Origin: an uncultured Geobacter sp. | GTDB lineage: Bacteria > Desulfobacterota > Desulfuromonadia > Geobacterales > Geobacteraceae | Direction of reading: 5' to 3' | Length of the DNA: 46,986 nt | Assembly (NCBI GenBank): GCA_903925075.1 | Contig: CAIYDQ010000287.1 | Coordinates: 1 to 46,986 of the forward strand | Shown: piece by piece, positions 16,849 through 27,568 of the stretch | Position numbering within the stretch: the first letter of the stretch is position 1 | Layout: each line of letters begins with the position of its first letter | Notes under the pieces: model-generated | The model's database searches: none | Told to the model about the DNA's origin: nothing | The model's input: only the letters and a program-made list of their open reading frames with translations | Program-made: the position numbers and the translations under genes

Positions 16849-18656
16849 ATGACGGCCATGCTGCGCAAATACCGATTGACGATCTACCTGGCGCTGGTGG
16901 TGGCCTGCGCCCTGGGCGCGCTCTTGTGCATCCATATCACCACCGCCGCGGTCAGGGCCGAGGCCCGCGAGCGCTTCTTCGAGCAGTACAACCGCCAGCA
17001 GTTTCTGATGGCGGAGATGGCCTCGCACACCCTGGAGGAGAAGTTCGCCACCTTCCACCGCAACCTGGACCTGGTGGTGAGCCTCTTCGAGGAAAAAGAG
17101 GTGACCTCCCGGCGGGCCCGCGAGGTGGAGGGAACGCTGAAGAAAATCTACGGCGTGCTGGCCGATACCCCGGTGATCGATCTGACCGTGTTCGACAGCG
17201 AGGGGATCGCCGTCGCCAGCGAGCCCTACGACGCCTACACCCTGGGGCGCAGCTTCGCCTGGCGCGACTATTACCGCTGGGCGCGCGAGCAAAAACAGCC
17301 AGGCCATATGTACGTCTCGTCCTTCATGCGGCTGGCGGGGGGGCGCTACCGCGGCGACAAGGCCATGATCGTCGCCGAAGGGATCTACAGCCCGCGGAAA
17401 AAGTTCCTGGGCGTGGCCATTTTCTCCCTCAATTTCGACGACATGGTGCGCCGGGGGATCAGCGCCATTCACATCGGCAAGCACGGCAAGGCGTGGCTCA
17501 TGGACAACAGCAACCACACGGTGCTGGTGGACCCCAACGGCCAGCTGGCCGGCATGGGGCTGGAAGAGGCCTTTCTCCCCAAGTGGCCCGACCTCTACGA
17601 CAGGCTGCGTCAGACCGACGACGGCAAGCCCGGCAGCGGCAGCTACGTCTACGAGGACCCCGCGGACCCGCACAAGCGGCTGCGTAAGCTCGGGAGCCAT
17701 TACCCGGTCCATATCGAGGGGAGGCTCTGGACCCTGGGGGTCTCCACCCCGGAGAGAGAGGCGGAAGCGCAGCTCTCCGCCTTCCTGAACAGGCAGGAGC
17801 GCTTCGCCTACACGCTGCTTTTGACCATCCTGGCGGTGGCGATGCTGGTGGTGGGCTTTCTTTCCAACTGGAACCGCATCCTCTCCGGCCAGGTGGAGCG
17901 CCACACCAGGGATCTGAGCGAGGCCCGCACCCGCCTGGAGTCGACCTTCGACGAGCTGCTGGTCACCAAGAAGATCGCCGCGGTCGGACGTCTCGCCCTG
18001 GGGCTGGTGCACGAGATCCGCAACCCGCTCTCCGCCATCCAGATGAACATGCAGATGATCCGCAAGAAGATCAAGCCCGACGGGGCCTTGAGAGAGAACT
18101 TCTCCATCGCCGAGGGGGAGATCAGGCGGCTGAACCGCCTCTTGACCGACGTGCTCGATTTCGCCCGCTCCCGGCCGCTGCGCCTGCAAAAGGCGGAGCT
18201 TAGCGGGATCGTCGCGGCGCCCCTGCAGCTTTTGTCGCACCGCTTGGAGGAGCAGGGCATCCGCTGCGAACTGCGCATCGAGTCGCCGCTGCCGCTTGTC
18301 TGCGACGCGGAACAGATCCACCAGGTGCTGCTCAACCTGATTTTGAACGCCATCGAGGCGATGGAGCAAAGCCAAGGCGAGCGGGTGCTGAGCGTCGCCG
18401 CCTGCAGCCGCGACGGCATGGCCGTGATCGTGGTCTCCGACACCGGCGCCGGCATCGCGCCGGAGAAGCGCGAGCACCTGTTCGAGCCGTTTTTCACCAC
18501 CAAGACCGCCGGCGGAGGGCTGGGGCTCTCCATCCTGCAGACCATCGTCATGCGTCACGGCGGCCTGGTGACCGTCGACGGCGACTCCGGACCGGGCGCC
18601 GCCTTCACCGTGACCCTTCCCCTTTCGGGACCTCCGCAACAGGAGCTCAACGCGCC

Positions 18657-18660
<4 letters not shown>
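16849..18660 (+). CDS. Sensor histidine kinase with Cache-type sensor (NtrB-like)
   Basis: A 603-residue membrane kinase. One helix near residues 8-30, a periplasmic Cache-like sensor (about 35-320, with SFAWRDYYRWAREQKQPGHMYVSS), a second helix near 322-342, then HisKA with His388 in LVHEIRNPLSAI. The ATPase has NLILNAIEAM and DTGAGI...GGGLGLSI. It overlaps the response regulator by four bases (ATGA), so the two form a pair. The regulator carries a sigma-54 activation domain, so the system resembles DctB/DctD or the BamW/BamV pair reported for benzoate genes in Geobacter metallireducens. No clear ribosome site precedes ATG 16849; ATG 16858 is possible. Confidence 0.9.
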
Positions 18661-20003
<1,343 letters not shown>

Positions 20004-20011
20004 GGAGAGCG

Positions 20012-20069
20012 TCTGACTCAGACCGGTCTGACCGGTCGGACCAGTCTGAATTCACTTAGGGAGAGCATC
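20012..20069 (+). repeat. 9-bp tandem repeat with CAGACCGGTCTG palindrome
   Basis: GACCGGTCT (20021), GACCGGTCG (20030) and GACCAGTCT (20039) form a degenerate 9-bp array containing the palindrome CAGACCGGTCTG (20020-20031). TAGGGAGAGC occurs both at 20001, where it begins with the preceding stop codon, and at 20057, where it is the ribosome site of the next gene. A local duplication is likely. Confidence 0.7.
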
Positions 20070-22103
20070 ATGCAGCTTCGCGACATCATGCGCGCCACCC
20101 CGGTACAGATGCGGCCGGGGGAGAGCATACGCAAGGCAGTAGAACTGTTGAAATTATCCAAGCTGAACGGCGTGCCGGTGGTGAACGACGCCGGCAAGCT
20201 GATCGGCTATTTCTCCCGTTCGCACCTGTTCGACTGCCTGTTGAACGAGGTCGGCATCGAGACCCCCATCGAGGCCTACTACCTGAGGGACGTGGTTTAT
20301 CTGCGGGAAGACAAGACCTTTCAGGATCTGGCGGAGGTGAGCCGCTGGCTGCAAAGCTGCAAGGTGGGCCAGACCATCGTGGTGAACATGCGGGACGAGC
20401 CGATCGGCGTGGCCACCCAGGCGGTCACCGTGATGGAGCTTTTGGATAGGACCGACTACCTTTACCAGGAACTCTCCAGCGTCATCGAAAAAGTGCCGGC
20501 GGGGATCGTCTCCACCGACGACCGGGGCATGGTCACCATGGCCAACCAGTACGCCAGCGACATCCTGCAGGGGGTGGAACCGGGGCGCTACATAGGCGAC
20601 TTCATCGCCGACCTGCGGCACGACTTCGCGCCCATCATCGACGGCGATTGGATACTCCCCAGAAAGATCGAGCACAAGGCGCTGAAGCTGATCGCCACTG
20701 CCGTCCCCATCTACCAGAACTCCAAGAACAGGGGAGTGATCTTCGTCATCCAGGACCTGACCGACGTGGAAGGGGTGGCGCACGAACTGGAGCTGGTCAA
20801 GGGGCTGAAGCTCACCCTGGAGACGGTGCTGGAGGTCGCCTACGAAGGGGTGGCGGTGCTGGACGAGCAGGGGCTGATCACCCTGGCCAACGCCCGTTTT
20901 TGCGCCAAGATGGGAGCGAGCCGCGAGCAGGTGATCGGCCAGCACATCAGCCGCTATCTGCCGGCGACCGACAACCAGCTCCCCCTGAACGTGCTGGAGG
21001 TGAACGGCAAGCCGTGCGTGGTGTCGACGCTCCCCATCGAGCGGGAGAACAACCGCAAGGGGGTGGTGGTCAAGATCTACGAGGATCTCGATCAACTGAC
21101 CGACATCATGCAGCAGTTGAGCCGCATCGACATGCAGCTTAGCTATTACAAGGACGAGTTGTACAAGATCAACGGCACCAGCTACACACTGAACAGCATC
21201 GTCTGCAAGGACGAGCGCATCGTCAAGCTGAAGTCCCAGGTGATGCAGGTGGCGCGCGGCCACTCCACCGTGCTGATCACCGGCGAAAGCGGCACCGGCA
21301 AGGAACTCTTCGCCCACTCCATCCACAACGCCTCCAGCCGCAGAAAAGAGCCGCTGATCAAGGTGAACTGCTCGGCGATTCCGGCCGAGCTGGCCGAGGC
21401 GGAGCTGTTCGGCTACGAGAACGGCGCCTTCACCGGGGCGAGGAGGCAGGGGAAGCCGGGCAAGTTCGAGCTGGCCGACGGCGGCACCATTTTCCTGGAC
21501 GAGATCGGCGACATGCCGCTCATGCTGCAAAGCAAGCTGTTGCGCGTGATCCAGGAGAAGGAGATCGAGAGGGTAGGGGACGTGAAGACCCGCAAGGTCG
21601 ACGTCAGGATCATCGCGGCCACCAACAAGGATCTGAAGCGGATGGTGGTGGAGGGGAAGTTCCGGGAGGATCTTTATTTCCGCATCAACGTCATCGAGCT
21701 GAAGATCCCCCCCCTGCGCGAGCGCAAGCTGGACATCCCGGTGCTGGTCGACTTCTTCATCAAGAAGTACAACCACATGTTCACCAAGCGCATGGAAGGG
21801 ATCACGCCGGAGGCCTCGGCCGCCCTGGCCGACTACAGCTGGCCCGGCAACATCAGGGAGCTGGAGAACGTGATAGAGAGGATCCTCAACTACGTGGAGT
21901 CGGGGTATATAACCATCCACGACGTCCCCGAGGAATTGAGACTGCCCGAGCAGGCCGCCGCCAGGACCGGCCGCAGCCTGGCCGACATCGAGCTGGACGC
22001 GATCCAGGCGGTGCTGGCGGAGCAACAGGGAAACAAGTCCAAGACCGCCAAGGTGCTGGGCATCAGCCGGTCGAAACTGTACGAGAAACTGGCACAGGGA
22101 TGA
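20070..22103 (+). CDS. Sigma-54 activator with CBS pair and PAS sensors
   Basis: A 677-residue activator without a receiver domain. Residues 1-125 form two CBS modules ([13 protein letters not shown]..., with [21 protein letters not shown]), which usually bind adenine nucleotides. Two PAS-like segments follow (about 130-240 and 250-350). The AAA+ domain has Walker A at about 405 (GESGTGKE), [11 protein letters not shown] and [11 protein letters not shown]. The C-terminal HTH is [17 protein letters not shown]. It may sense energy state or a ligand and drive RpoN promoters. It follows the two-component pair by 66 bases and could be co-transcribed. This domain order is found in Geobacter-like bacteria, but its targets are unknown. 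Confidence 0.9.
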   Translation: MQLRDIMRATPVQMRPGESIRKAVELLKLSKLNGVPVVNDAGKLIGYFSRSHLFDCLLNEVGIETPIEAYYLRDVVYLREDKTFQDLAEVSRWLQSCKVGQTIVVNMRDEPIGVATQAVTVMELLDRTDYLYQELSSVIEKVPAGIVSTDDRGMVTMANQYASDILQGVEPGRYIGDFIADLRHDFAPIIDGDWILPRKIEHKALKLIATAVPIYQNSKNRGVIFVIQDLTDVEGVAHELELVKGLKLTLETVLEVAYEGVAVLDEQGLITLANARFCAKMGASREQVIGQHISRYLPATDNQLPLNVLEVNGKPCVVSTLPIERENNRKGVVVKIYEDLDQLTDIMQQLSRIDMQLSYYKDELYKINGTSYTLNSIVCKDERIVKLKSQVMQVARGHSTVLITGESGTGKELFAHSIHNASSRRKEPLIKVNCSAIPAELAEAELFGYENGAFTGARRQGKPGKFELADGGTIFLDEIGDMPLMLQSKLLRVIQEKEIERVGDVKTRKVDVRIIAATNKDLKRMVVEGKFREDLYFRINVIELKIPPLRERKLDIPVLVDFFIKKYNHMFTKRMEGITPEASAALADYSWPGNIRELENVIERILNYVESGYITIHDVPEELRLPEQAAARTGRSLADIELDAIQAVLAEQQGNKSKTAKVLGISRSKLYEKLAQG

Positions 22104-22191
22104 GAAACGAGTCAGAGGCTTTAACAGGGATGAAACTGATACAGGGGATAAAAACAAAAACAAGGCTTTTTGGTTAAACCCGAAGCAAAAC

Positions 22192-22220
22192 AAAAGCCCT
22201 CCCCCTCAATGGGGAAGGGC
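22192..22220 (-). terminator. Minus-strand terminator for the COG4315-type gene
   Basis: Read on the minus strand, GCCCTTCCCC-ATTGAG-GGGGAGGGC is followed by TTTTGTTTTG, as expected of an intrinsic terminator. It lies beyond the REP-like element downstream of the secreted protein gene. Confidence 0.6.
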
Positions 22221-22231
22221 CGGGGAGACCT

Positions 22232-22323
22232 GTAGGTCGCGTTGAGGCACGAAACGCGACGCTGCGATGACGGCACTCGAGGCGACGGCGCATCTCGCGA
22301 TGCACCCGTTCAACGCGACCTAC
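22232..22323. repeat. REP-like palindromic element, copy 2
   Basis: A 92-bp relative of the element at 11391, starting GTAGGTCGCGTTGAGGCACG and ending CCGTTCAACGCGACCTAC. It lies between the convergent CBS-PAS activator gene and the secreted protein gene. Confidence 0.88.
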
Positions 22324-22385
22324 GCATCTTTATTGGCGGCGGTGGTTACCTCAAGTGCTCCCGGCCAACCACCGCCGCCCGTCAA

Positions 22386-22790
22386 TCATGGAGCCGCCAC
22401 GTACCACACGTTGTTGACGCCCTGGCCCGCGGTGTCGCCGGCTTTGGCATCTTTGAAGAAGTAGTACAGCGGCAGCCCTTTGTAGGTTGTCTGCTTTTTC
22501 CCGTCGTCCCGCGCGATGACGCCAAAATCACCGGCTTCCAAACCGCTGGAGGCGCTGACATACTCGTCCGACAAAAGCGGCCACTTCTCGACGCAGGGAC
22601 CTGCGCAGGCGCTCTTGCCCGGACTGTCTTTCTTGAAGACGTAGAGCGTCATGCCTTTGTCGTCGGCCAAATAACTGCCGATGCCGTCTTTGTTCTTGAC
22701 CTCGACCGTTCCCGCCGTTGCCATCGTCGCCATCATTAGAGTCGCAGCGGCAAACGCCATCACCATAACATTGATCATATGAACTTTCAT
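22386..22790 (-). CDS. Secreted COG4315-type repeat protein
   Basis: A 134-residue exported protein. The N-terminal 26 residues form a signal peptide (MVMAFAAATLMMATMATAG). The mature part contains two copies of the Y-x-F-x-x-D signature, LYVFKKDSPGKSACAGPC..W and LYYFFKDAKAGDTAGQGVNNVWY, the hallmark of this uncharacterised family. Two conserved cysteines lie in SACAGPC. Function is unknown; such proteins are often periplasmic and may bind a cofactor. A possible promoter is TTGACA on the minus strand at 22852-22857, with a weak -10 near 22830-22835. Confidence 0.85.
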   Translation of the reverse strand: MKVHMINVMVMAFAAATLMMATMATAGTVEVKNKDGIGSYLADDKGMTLYVFKKDSPGKSACAGPCVEKWPLLSDEYVSASSGLEAGDFGVIARDDGKKQTTYKGLPLYYFFKDAKAGDTAGQGVNNVWYVAAP

Positions 22791-23045
22791 TTGTATAGCC
22801 CCCCTTGATTTAGACTCTCATTAGTAAATAGCTTAGCTCTTGCGCACGCATTGTCAAAGTCGCTGAAATTATTTTTAATTAAGACTCCGCCTGCCCCTCG
22901 CCCGGCTCATCCCCCCGTACCCCGCGAAGTCCTCCTTCCGGGGCGCAGGGGGCGCGACGCCGCCAGCGCCGTCGTTTTTTGTCTTTCCCGGCGGATAAAT
23001 TCATGGCATGATCGCTCCTCCGATCCGACGCCGGCTGAGGAGTTC

Positions 23046-23096
23046 GCCCGGCAGCGACCCGGGCCTGATCCGTATGCGCCCGGCAGCACGCCGGGC
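23046..23096 (+). repeat. Tandem GC hairpins upstream of the Cys-rich periplasmic protein
   Basis: GCCCGGCAGCGACCCGGGC (23046-23064) and GCCCGGCAGCACGCCGGGC (23078-23096) are similar hairpins 13 bases apart. AATTG-AGCG-CAATT at 23123-23136 is a further palindrome, possibly an operator. The 22850-23208 gap contains no convincing gene. Confidence 0.6.
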
Positions 23097-23208
23097 CTCA
23101 ACCGTAGATTTCTTCCCTTCACAATTGAGCGCAATTCCTTCATAGGTTCTTCTCAACATTCCTTTAGTCTGGCACCATCTGGCCACCAAAACTAAAAGGA
23201 GAAGAACG

Positions 23209-23646
23209 ATGAAAAAAATGTCACTGGTACTATTGGCCCTCGGTCTCACTGTCGCCCTGTTCAGCATCGCCAACGCCGGCTATGGCAACGGGCCGCGCGG
23301 AGGTTGCGGCGACTGCCTGCAGCAGCCGAAGGCAAACTCGGCCGAGGTCCGAGCTTTCATGGCGGACAGCATGGACCTTCGCCAGGAGATGATGACCAAG
23401 CGTTTCGAGCTGCAACGCGAAAACCTGAAGGCGACCCCCGACGCCGCCAAGGTCGCCTCGCTGCAGGCGGAGATCAAAGCCATCCAGGGAAAAGTTATGG
23501 AAATGCACGGCAAGAGCGGCCTGCCCGACTGCCAGGGCGACGGCGGCTGCGGCAGGAGGTGCGGCGGCGCCGACCGCAACTGCATGGGCGACCTCGGCAA
23601 GGGGACGGCGGACTGCAACGGCGCGCCCTGCCCGGTGCAACGGTAA
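23209..23646 (+). CDS. Cys-rich periplasmic metal/stress protein (CpxP/ZraP-like)
   Basis: A 145-residue exported protein. The signal peptide runs to about residue 23 (SIANAG). The mature part has an amphipathic helical middle (RAFMADSMDLRQEMMTKRFELQRENLKATPDAAKVASLQAEI), as in Spy/CpxP/ZraP proteins, flanked by Cys-rich ends (CGDC; CGRRCGG; CMGD; CNGAPC). It may bind metal or act as a periplasmic chaperone under envelope stress. ATG follows AAAAGGAGAAG. It heads a unit with a PepSY-like protein and a two-component system, which probably regulates it. Confidence 0.75.
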   Translation: MKKMSLVLLALGLTVALFSIANAGYGNGPRGGCGDCLQQPKANSAEVRAFMADSMDLRQEMMTKRFELQRENLKATPDAAKVASLQAEIKAIQGKVMEMHGKSGLPDCQGDGGCGRRCGGADRNCMGDLGKGTADCNGAPCPVQR

Positions 23647-23653
23647 ATTGACC

Positions 23654-23684
23654 GGCGGTTGGGGCGGCGACGCCCCCAACCGCC
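23654..23684 (+). other. Strong intercistronic hairpin
   Basis: GGCGGTTGGGG (23654-23664) pairs perfectly with CCCCAACCGCC (23674-23684), just after the Cys-rich protein gene. There is no T-tract, so it may stabilise the upstream message or attenuate the downstream genes rather than terminate fully. Confidence 0.7.
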
Positions 23685-23706
23685 ATTTCCCCCGAGAGGC
23701 CAGACG

Positions 23707-24123
23707 ATGAAGCATCACCTCCTGCAATTGCTGATTGTGTTTATGCTCACTGCAGTTGTCGCAGCCGCGGCATCGGCGGCAGACGCTGCCGGCGATGCCG
23801 CCGGTTGCCGGATGCCCGGCAGCAAGGCGGAGTGCGATATGGCCAAGACCTGGTGCGGCGACATGAAAGGCTCGTGCACGCCGGAGATGCGCGGCCGCTG
23901 CGGCAAACGGCGCGGGGACTGGTACGGCGCCAGCCAGCCGGTGGCCAGCGCCGGGGAAGCCCGAAAGATCCTGCTGGATTATTTCTCCGGGCAGGGTTAC
24001 GCAGTCTCCGAAATCGTCGAAGGGAAGTGGGGGTATAGCGCCGAGATCCTCGGCAAAGACGGCAAGGCCATCGACCGGGTCCTGATCGACCGGCGCTCCG
24101 GCCGCATTCGCTCGATATATTGA
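23707..24123 (+). CDS. Exported protein with PepSY-like C-terminal domain
   Basis: A 138-residue protein with a signal peptide (about 1-24). A Cys-rich middle (CRMPGSKAECDMAKTWCGD...CTPEMRGRCGKRRGDW) precedes a PepSY-like fold (AGEARKILLDYFSGQGYAVSEIVEGKWGYSAEIL...DRVLIDRRSGRIRSIY). PepSY domains often inhibit proteases or sense periplasmic conditions. ATG 23707 is preferred because it opens directly on the signal peptide, although the nearest purine-rich site (CCGAGAGG) is only moderate. It lies 7 bases before the response regulator gene. A sensory or accessory role for the adjacent kinase is inferred only. Confidence 0.7.
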   Translation: MKHHLLQLLIVFMLTAVVAAAASAADAAGDAAGCRMPGSKAECDMAKTWCGDMKGSCTPEMRGRCGKRRGDWYGASQPVASAGEARKILLDYFSGQGYAVSEIVEGKWGYSAEILGKDGKAIDRVLIDRRSGRIRSIY

Positions 24124-24130
24124 GGTCAAC

Positions 24131-24835
24131 GTGCTGCCACCGGTTCTCATCGTCGAAGACGACACCAAACTCGCCCGCATCGTCAAAGCCTACCTGGAAG
24201 GGGCCGACTTCAGAACGGTCCACGTCTCGACGGTGCGCGAGGCCCTGCAAAAGGCGGAGGAGGAGTCCCCGCTCGCGGTGATCCTCGATCTCGGGCTTCC
24301 CGACGGCAGCGGCGAAGAACTCTGCCAAAGCTTGAAAGAAATGGGCGATTTCCCGGTGATCATGCTGACCGCGAAATCGTCCGAGGAGGAACTCCTGGCG
24401 GGCTTCGCCCTCGGGGCGGACGACTACGTCACCAAGCCGGCCAGCCCGCGCGAGTTGATCTGCCGCCTGAAGGCGGTGCTGAAACGCTATGACCGCGGCT
24501 CGGCGGGTAAGGAGACCGTCGATTCCTTCAACAACGGCGCGCTGGTTCTGAACGGCCTGCGCCACCAGATCGCCAAGGACGGCCGCCCCGTCGCCGTCAC
24601 TCCCACCGAATTCAAGCTCATGCTCACCCTGGCGTCCTCTCCCGGCCGAACCTTTACCCGCGACGAACTGATCTCGCGGGCCTTGGGGTACCAGTTCGAG
24701 GGGTACGACCGCAGCATCGACGCCCACATCAAGAATCTGCGCCAGAAGATCGAGACCGACCCGCGAGCCCCCGAGTACCTGAGGACCGTGTACGGGGTCG
24801 GCTATATGTTCGCCGGAGAACGGGATGCGCTGTAG
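24131..24835 (+). CDS. OmpR-family response regulator
   Basis: A 234-residue DNA-binding regulator. The receiver has ED at 9-10, phospho-acceptor Asp53 in VILDLGLPDG and the conserved LTAKSSEEELLAGFALGADDYVTKP. The winged helix lies at about 135-230, ending EYLRTVYGVGYMFAGE. It starts with GTG at 24131, with TGAGGT just upstream as ribosome site. It overlaps the kinase gene by 11 bases. It probably controls the two exported Cys-rich proteins upstream. Confidence 0.93.
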   Translation: MLPPVLIVEDDTKLARIVKAYLEGADFRTVHVSTVREALQKAEEESPLAVILDLGLPDGSGEELCQSLKEMGDFPVIMLTAKSSEEELLAGFALGADDYVTKPASPRELICRLKAVLKRYDRGSAGKETVDSFNNGALVLNGLRHQIAKDGRPVAVTPTEFKLMLTLASSPGRTFTRDELISRALGYQFEGYDRSIDAHIKNLRQKIETDPRAPEYLRTVYGVGYMFAGERDAL

Positions 24836-26171
24836 CCTGCGCTGCAAATTCCTGCTGCTGTTCGTGCTCATTTCGGCCATCGCCCTCTGCTCCGCTTTCC
24901 TTTTGCGCGCCGTGATCATGCGCGACTTCGGGCGCTACCTGGATGGAGAATCTCAGGATCGCAACCAGCGCGTGGTGGCGCTTTTGGAAGGGGGCTACGA
25001 ACAGCAGGGGGGGTGGCAACAAAGCAGGCTGGCGACCGATCTGGCCTGGGCGCTGCAGATGGGGGTCGAGATCCGGCTGTTCGACGCCGCCGGCCGCAAG
25101 GTGATGGACTCCGCACAGGCGGTCTCGGCGTTGACCCCGCTGATGCAACGGCGGGTGCTGGACGCGACCGGCTACGACCCGAGCGAGCTGAGCGGCGCTT
25201 CCGTCCCCTATCCTCTGTATCTGCGCGGCGAGGAGATCGGCCACCTTGAGGCGCGCGCCCTCGACCGGGTCAAAGAGGATTACTTCGTCCGCTCCTCCAA
25301 CCGGGTGCTGCTGGTTTCGGTCACGCTGCTCGGCCTGCTCTCGGTCGTCGCCGGCATCGTCGCCTCGCGCAGGCTTTCCGGGCCGATCCTCGAACTGGTC
25401 GACGCCTCGGGGGAGATCGCCGCCGGAAATCTCTCCCGCCGCGTCAAGATCGCGGGAGTGGACGAGATCGGCCGGTTGTCGCAGAGCTTCAACTCCATGG
25501 CGGACCATCTGGAAGCGCAGGAAAAACTGCGCCGCACGCTCCTCTCCAACGCGGCCCACGAGCTGCGCACCCCGCTGGCGATCATCTCCGGCGAGTTGGA
25601 GGGGATGCTGGACGGCGTGCTGCCGACCGACCGCGGCGCGCTCCACTCCCTGCACGAGGAGTCGCGACGCCTGACCGCCATCCTGGACGGGGTGGACGAA
25701 TTGTCACGCGCCGAGGCGAGCGCGCTCAACCTCAACAGACAATCCTTCCTGCTGCACCCCTACCTCGCCCGCATCGCCGCCCGCTTTGAACGCATTTTCG
25801 CCGACCGGCGCGCCGTCTTGACGCTCGACTGTCCGGACCAGCTCCTGATCAACGCCGACCCCGATCGCCTGAGCCAAATCGTCATCAACCTGATCAGCAA
25901 CAGCGCCAAGGCGATCTCCGCGGGGGGCCGCGTCGAGATCATCGCCTGCGCCGAGGGCGCAGGGGTCCGCCTGGAGGTAAAAGACGACGGCAGCGGCATC
26001 TCGCCGGAAGATCTCCCGTACGTCTTCGAGCGTTTTTACAAGGGGAAAAACGGCGGGCTCGGGTTGGGGCTGGCCATCGTGCAGGAGCTTGCCTCCGCTC
26101 ACGGCGGCACGATCTCGGCCGCCAGCTCGCCCGATTCCGGGACTTCCTTTCGCCTGCTGCTGCCTTGCTGA
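24825..26171 (+). CDS. Sensor histidine kinase (HAMP type)
   Basis: A 448-residue membrane kinase with helices near 8-28 and 160-180 bounding a periplasmic sensor of about 130 residues. HAMP (RRLSGPILELVDASGEIAAGNLSRRV) follows, then HisKA with His245 in NAAHELRTPLAII. The ATPase motifs are NLISNSAKAIS and VKDDGSGI...GGLGLGLAIVQEL. It pairs with the overlapping OmpR-type regulator. The stimulus is probably envelope or metal stress, judged from the exported Cys-rich proteins in the same unit. Confidence 0.92.
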   Translation: MRCSLRCKFLLLFVLISAIALCSAFLLRAVIMRDFGRYLDGESQDRNQRVVALLEGGYEQQGGWQQSRLATDLAWALQMGVEIRLFDAAGRKVMDSAQAVSALTPLMQRRVLDATGYDPSELSGASVPYPLYLRGEEIGHLEARALDRVKEDYFVRSSNRVLLVSVTLLGLLSVVAGIVASRRLSGPILELVDASGEIAAGNLSRRVKIAGVDEIGRLSQSFNSMADHLEAQEKLRRTLLSNAAHELRTPLAIISGELEGMLDGVLPTDRGALHSLHEESRRLTAILDGVDELSRAEASALNLNRQSFLLHPYLARIAARFERIFADRRAVLTLDCPDQLLINADPDRLSQIVINLISNSAKAISAGGRVEIIACAEGAGVRLEVKDDGSGISPEDLPYVFERFYKGKNGGLGLGLAIVQELASAHGGTISAASSPDSGTSFRLLLPC

Positions 26172-26211
26172 CGGCGCGAGCGAACAAGCCAAAAGAATCG
26201 CCGCGAAACGT

Positions 26212-26240
26212 TTGCAAAGCAGCCGGCATCGGTCTATACT
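26212..26240 (+). promoter_or_regulatory. Sigma-70-type promoter for the REC-PilZ gene
   Basis: TTGCAA (26212-26217) and TATACT (26235-26240) are 17 bases apart. They match the consensus at four and five of six positions, and lie about 80 bases upstream of the REC-PilZ gene. Confidence 0.55.
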
Positions 26241-26325
26241 TCGCGAGTTTTCCTCCACGGCAGGTTGCGCAACAATCACCCGATAAACAAACAAGGCAGT
26301 CTTCGAAGGCACCTCATGCCGACGC

Positions 26326-27057
26326 ATGCGGGACCGTTCCGGACGACATGTCATGCAAGGCGTCATTCCCATGGATGCTTCCAACCAATGCCCCGTTCTG
26401 GTAATTACTTACGACGACAACGTGCGCTCCGTGCTGGCGAGAACCCTGGAACCTTTCGGCTCGCGGGTGGAGATTTGCAGCAGTTTCTGCGAGGCGGAAA
26501 AGATCGCCCTGCTGGAGCCGTGCAAGGGGTTGCTGGTCGATCTTACCGCCATGATCAAGTCCAAGGCGGAGGAGAAGACGGTCGCCTACACCCTCACCAG
26601 GTTCTTCCCGACCCTCCGAGTCAGAGCCATGGGGCCGATGATCATTCCCATGATGATGCCCGGCGACGCCAAACAGGACAAAAGCCTCAACGATTTTCTT
26701 TCCAAGACCTGCGCGGGTTTCGTTCCCCGGCGGCTGCGCACCAAAAAAAGGGCCGACATCTGCGTTCCCACCTTTATCGGCGACCTGCGCGGTTTCACCC
26801 TCAACCTGTCCTGGACTGGAGTATTTATCGCCGATATGAACCCGGAAAGGTTCTCTCTGGGCGAACGATTATCGGTGAGTTTCCCCGAATTCAACCTGGA
26901 GGTCGAGGTGGAGGTCGCGCGCATACAGCTCTGGGGGCAGCATCGACCGCCGGGAATCGGCGTAAAGTTCTTGACCGTGTCGCAGGAACTGGACGGTAAT
27001 CTGTCCGCCTTGCTGCGCAGCAACAAAAACTCGGATCACGACAGGCAGATCACTTAA
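26326..27057 (+). CDS. Degenerate receiver-like + PilZ domain protein
   Basis: A protein of up to 243 residues. The N-terminal half (CPVLVITYDDNVRSVLARTLEPFGSRVEICSS) resembles a response-regulator fold without an obvious full acidic pocket. The C-terminal half is a PilZ domain, with RRLRTKKRADICVPT and TLNLSWTGVFIADM fitting the RxxxR and [D/N]xSxxG c-di-GMP pattern (Asp replaced by Asn). The start is uncertain: ATG 26326, 26353 or 26371, none with a strong ribosome site. It precedes a CheX gene by 13 bases, so c-di-GMP control of chemotaxis or motility is plausible. Confidence 0.75.
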   Translation: MRDRSGRHVMQGVIPMDASNQCPVLVITYDDNVRSVLARTLEPFGSRVEICSSFCEAEKIALLEPCKGLLVDLTAMIKSKAEEKTVAYTLTRFFPTLRVRAMGPMIIPMMMPGDAKQDKSLNDFLSKTCAGFVPRRLRTKKRADICVPTFIGDLRGFTLNLSWTGVFIADMNPERFSLGERLSVSFPEFNLEVEVEVARIQLWGQHRPPGIGVKFLTVSQELDGNLSALLRSNKNSDHDRQIT

Positions 27058-27070
27058 AAAGGGAATAGTC

Positions 27071-27568
27071 ATGCTAGGGGAGAAAATACTCGCTCAACTC
27101 GATTCTACCGAGGATCAATTGATCAACCATCTCAACGACGACGTGGTGGAGATCTTTACTACCATGGTCGGCGGCGGCGTTACCTTCTCCGGGAAAACCG
27201 ACACCATGACCCAGTTCAAGGACAGCGTCAGCGCCATGGTGGGATTTGCCGGCGGCTATAACGGCATGATCAGCATCAACGCTTCGCGCGAGCAGTCGCT
27301 GCGATTCACCTCGCAGATGCTCGGCATGGGGGTGGACGAATGCGAGGACGAGGTCTCGGACGCTCTCGGGGAATTGGCGAACATGATCGGCGGTTCCTTC
27401 AAGCACCACTTCGTCAAGGACGGCCATGAAGTGAGGCTGTCGACCCCTTCGGTGATCTACGGCCAGGACTACCAGATGACGGTCTGTTCCATTCCCGACA
27501 CCTTGACGCTGCTTTTCGAAACGGCGAATGACCCTTTCACGGTGAGCCTCTACCTTGAGGTCAATTGA
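27071..27568 (+). CDS. cheX: CheX-family chemotaxis protein
   Basis: A 165-residue cytoplasmic protein. The motif EDEVSDALGELANMIGG is the CheC/CheX phosphatase signature (E-x2-N), used to remove phosphate from CheY-P. Only one such motif is present, as in CheX rather than CheC. It follows the REC-PilZ gene in the same direction. Its last 19 bases overlap the end of the convergent hemerythrin gene. A second CheX is encoded nearby on the opposite strand, about 40% similar by eye. Confidence 0.85.
   Translation: MLGEKILAQLDSTEDQLINHLNDDVVEIFTTMVGGGVTFSGKTDTMTQFKDSVSAMVGFAGGYNGMISINASREQSLRFTSQMLGMGVDECEDEVSDALGELANMIGGSFKHHFVKDGHEVRLSTPSVIYGQDYQMTVCSIPDTLTLLFETANDPFTVSLYLEVN

Noticed and set aside
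15814..18639. 941-codon minus-strand frame opposite the amidohydrolase and kinase
   Set aside because: It spans two clear plus-strand genes and has shadow-type composition with no family motifs.
23171..23186. Possible sigma-54 promoter TGGCACCATCTGGCCA
   Set aside because: The first half fits, but the -12 GC is absent at the required 10-base spacing.
22851..23195. 114-codon plus-strand frame in the gap before the Cys-rich protein
   Set aside because: It covers tandem hairpins and a palindrome, has no ribosome site and has repeat-like Pro/Arg composition.
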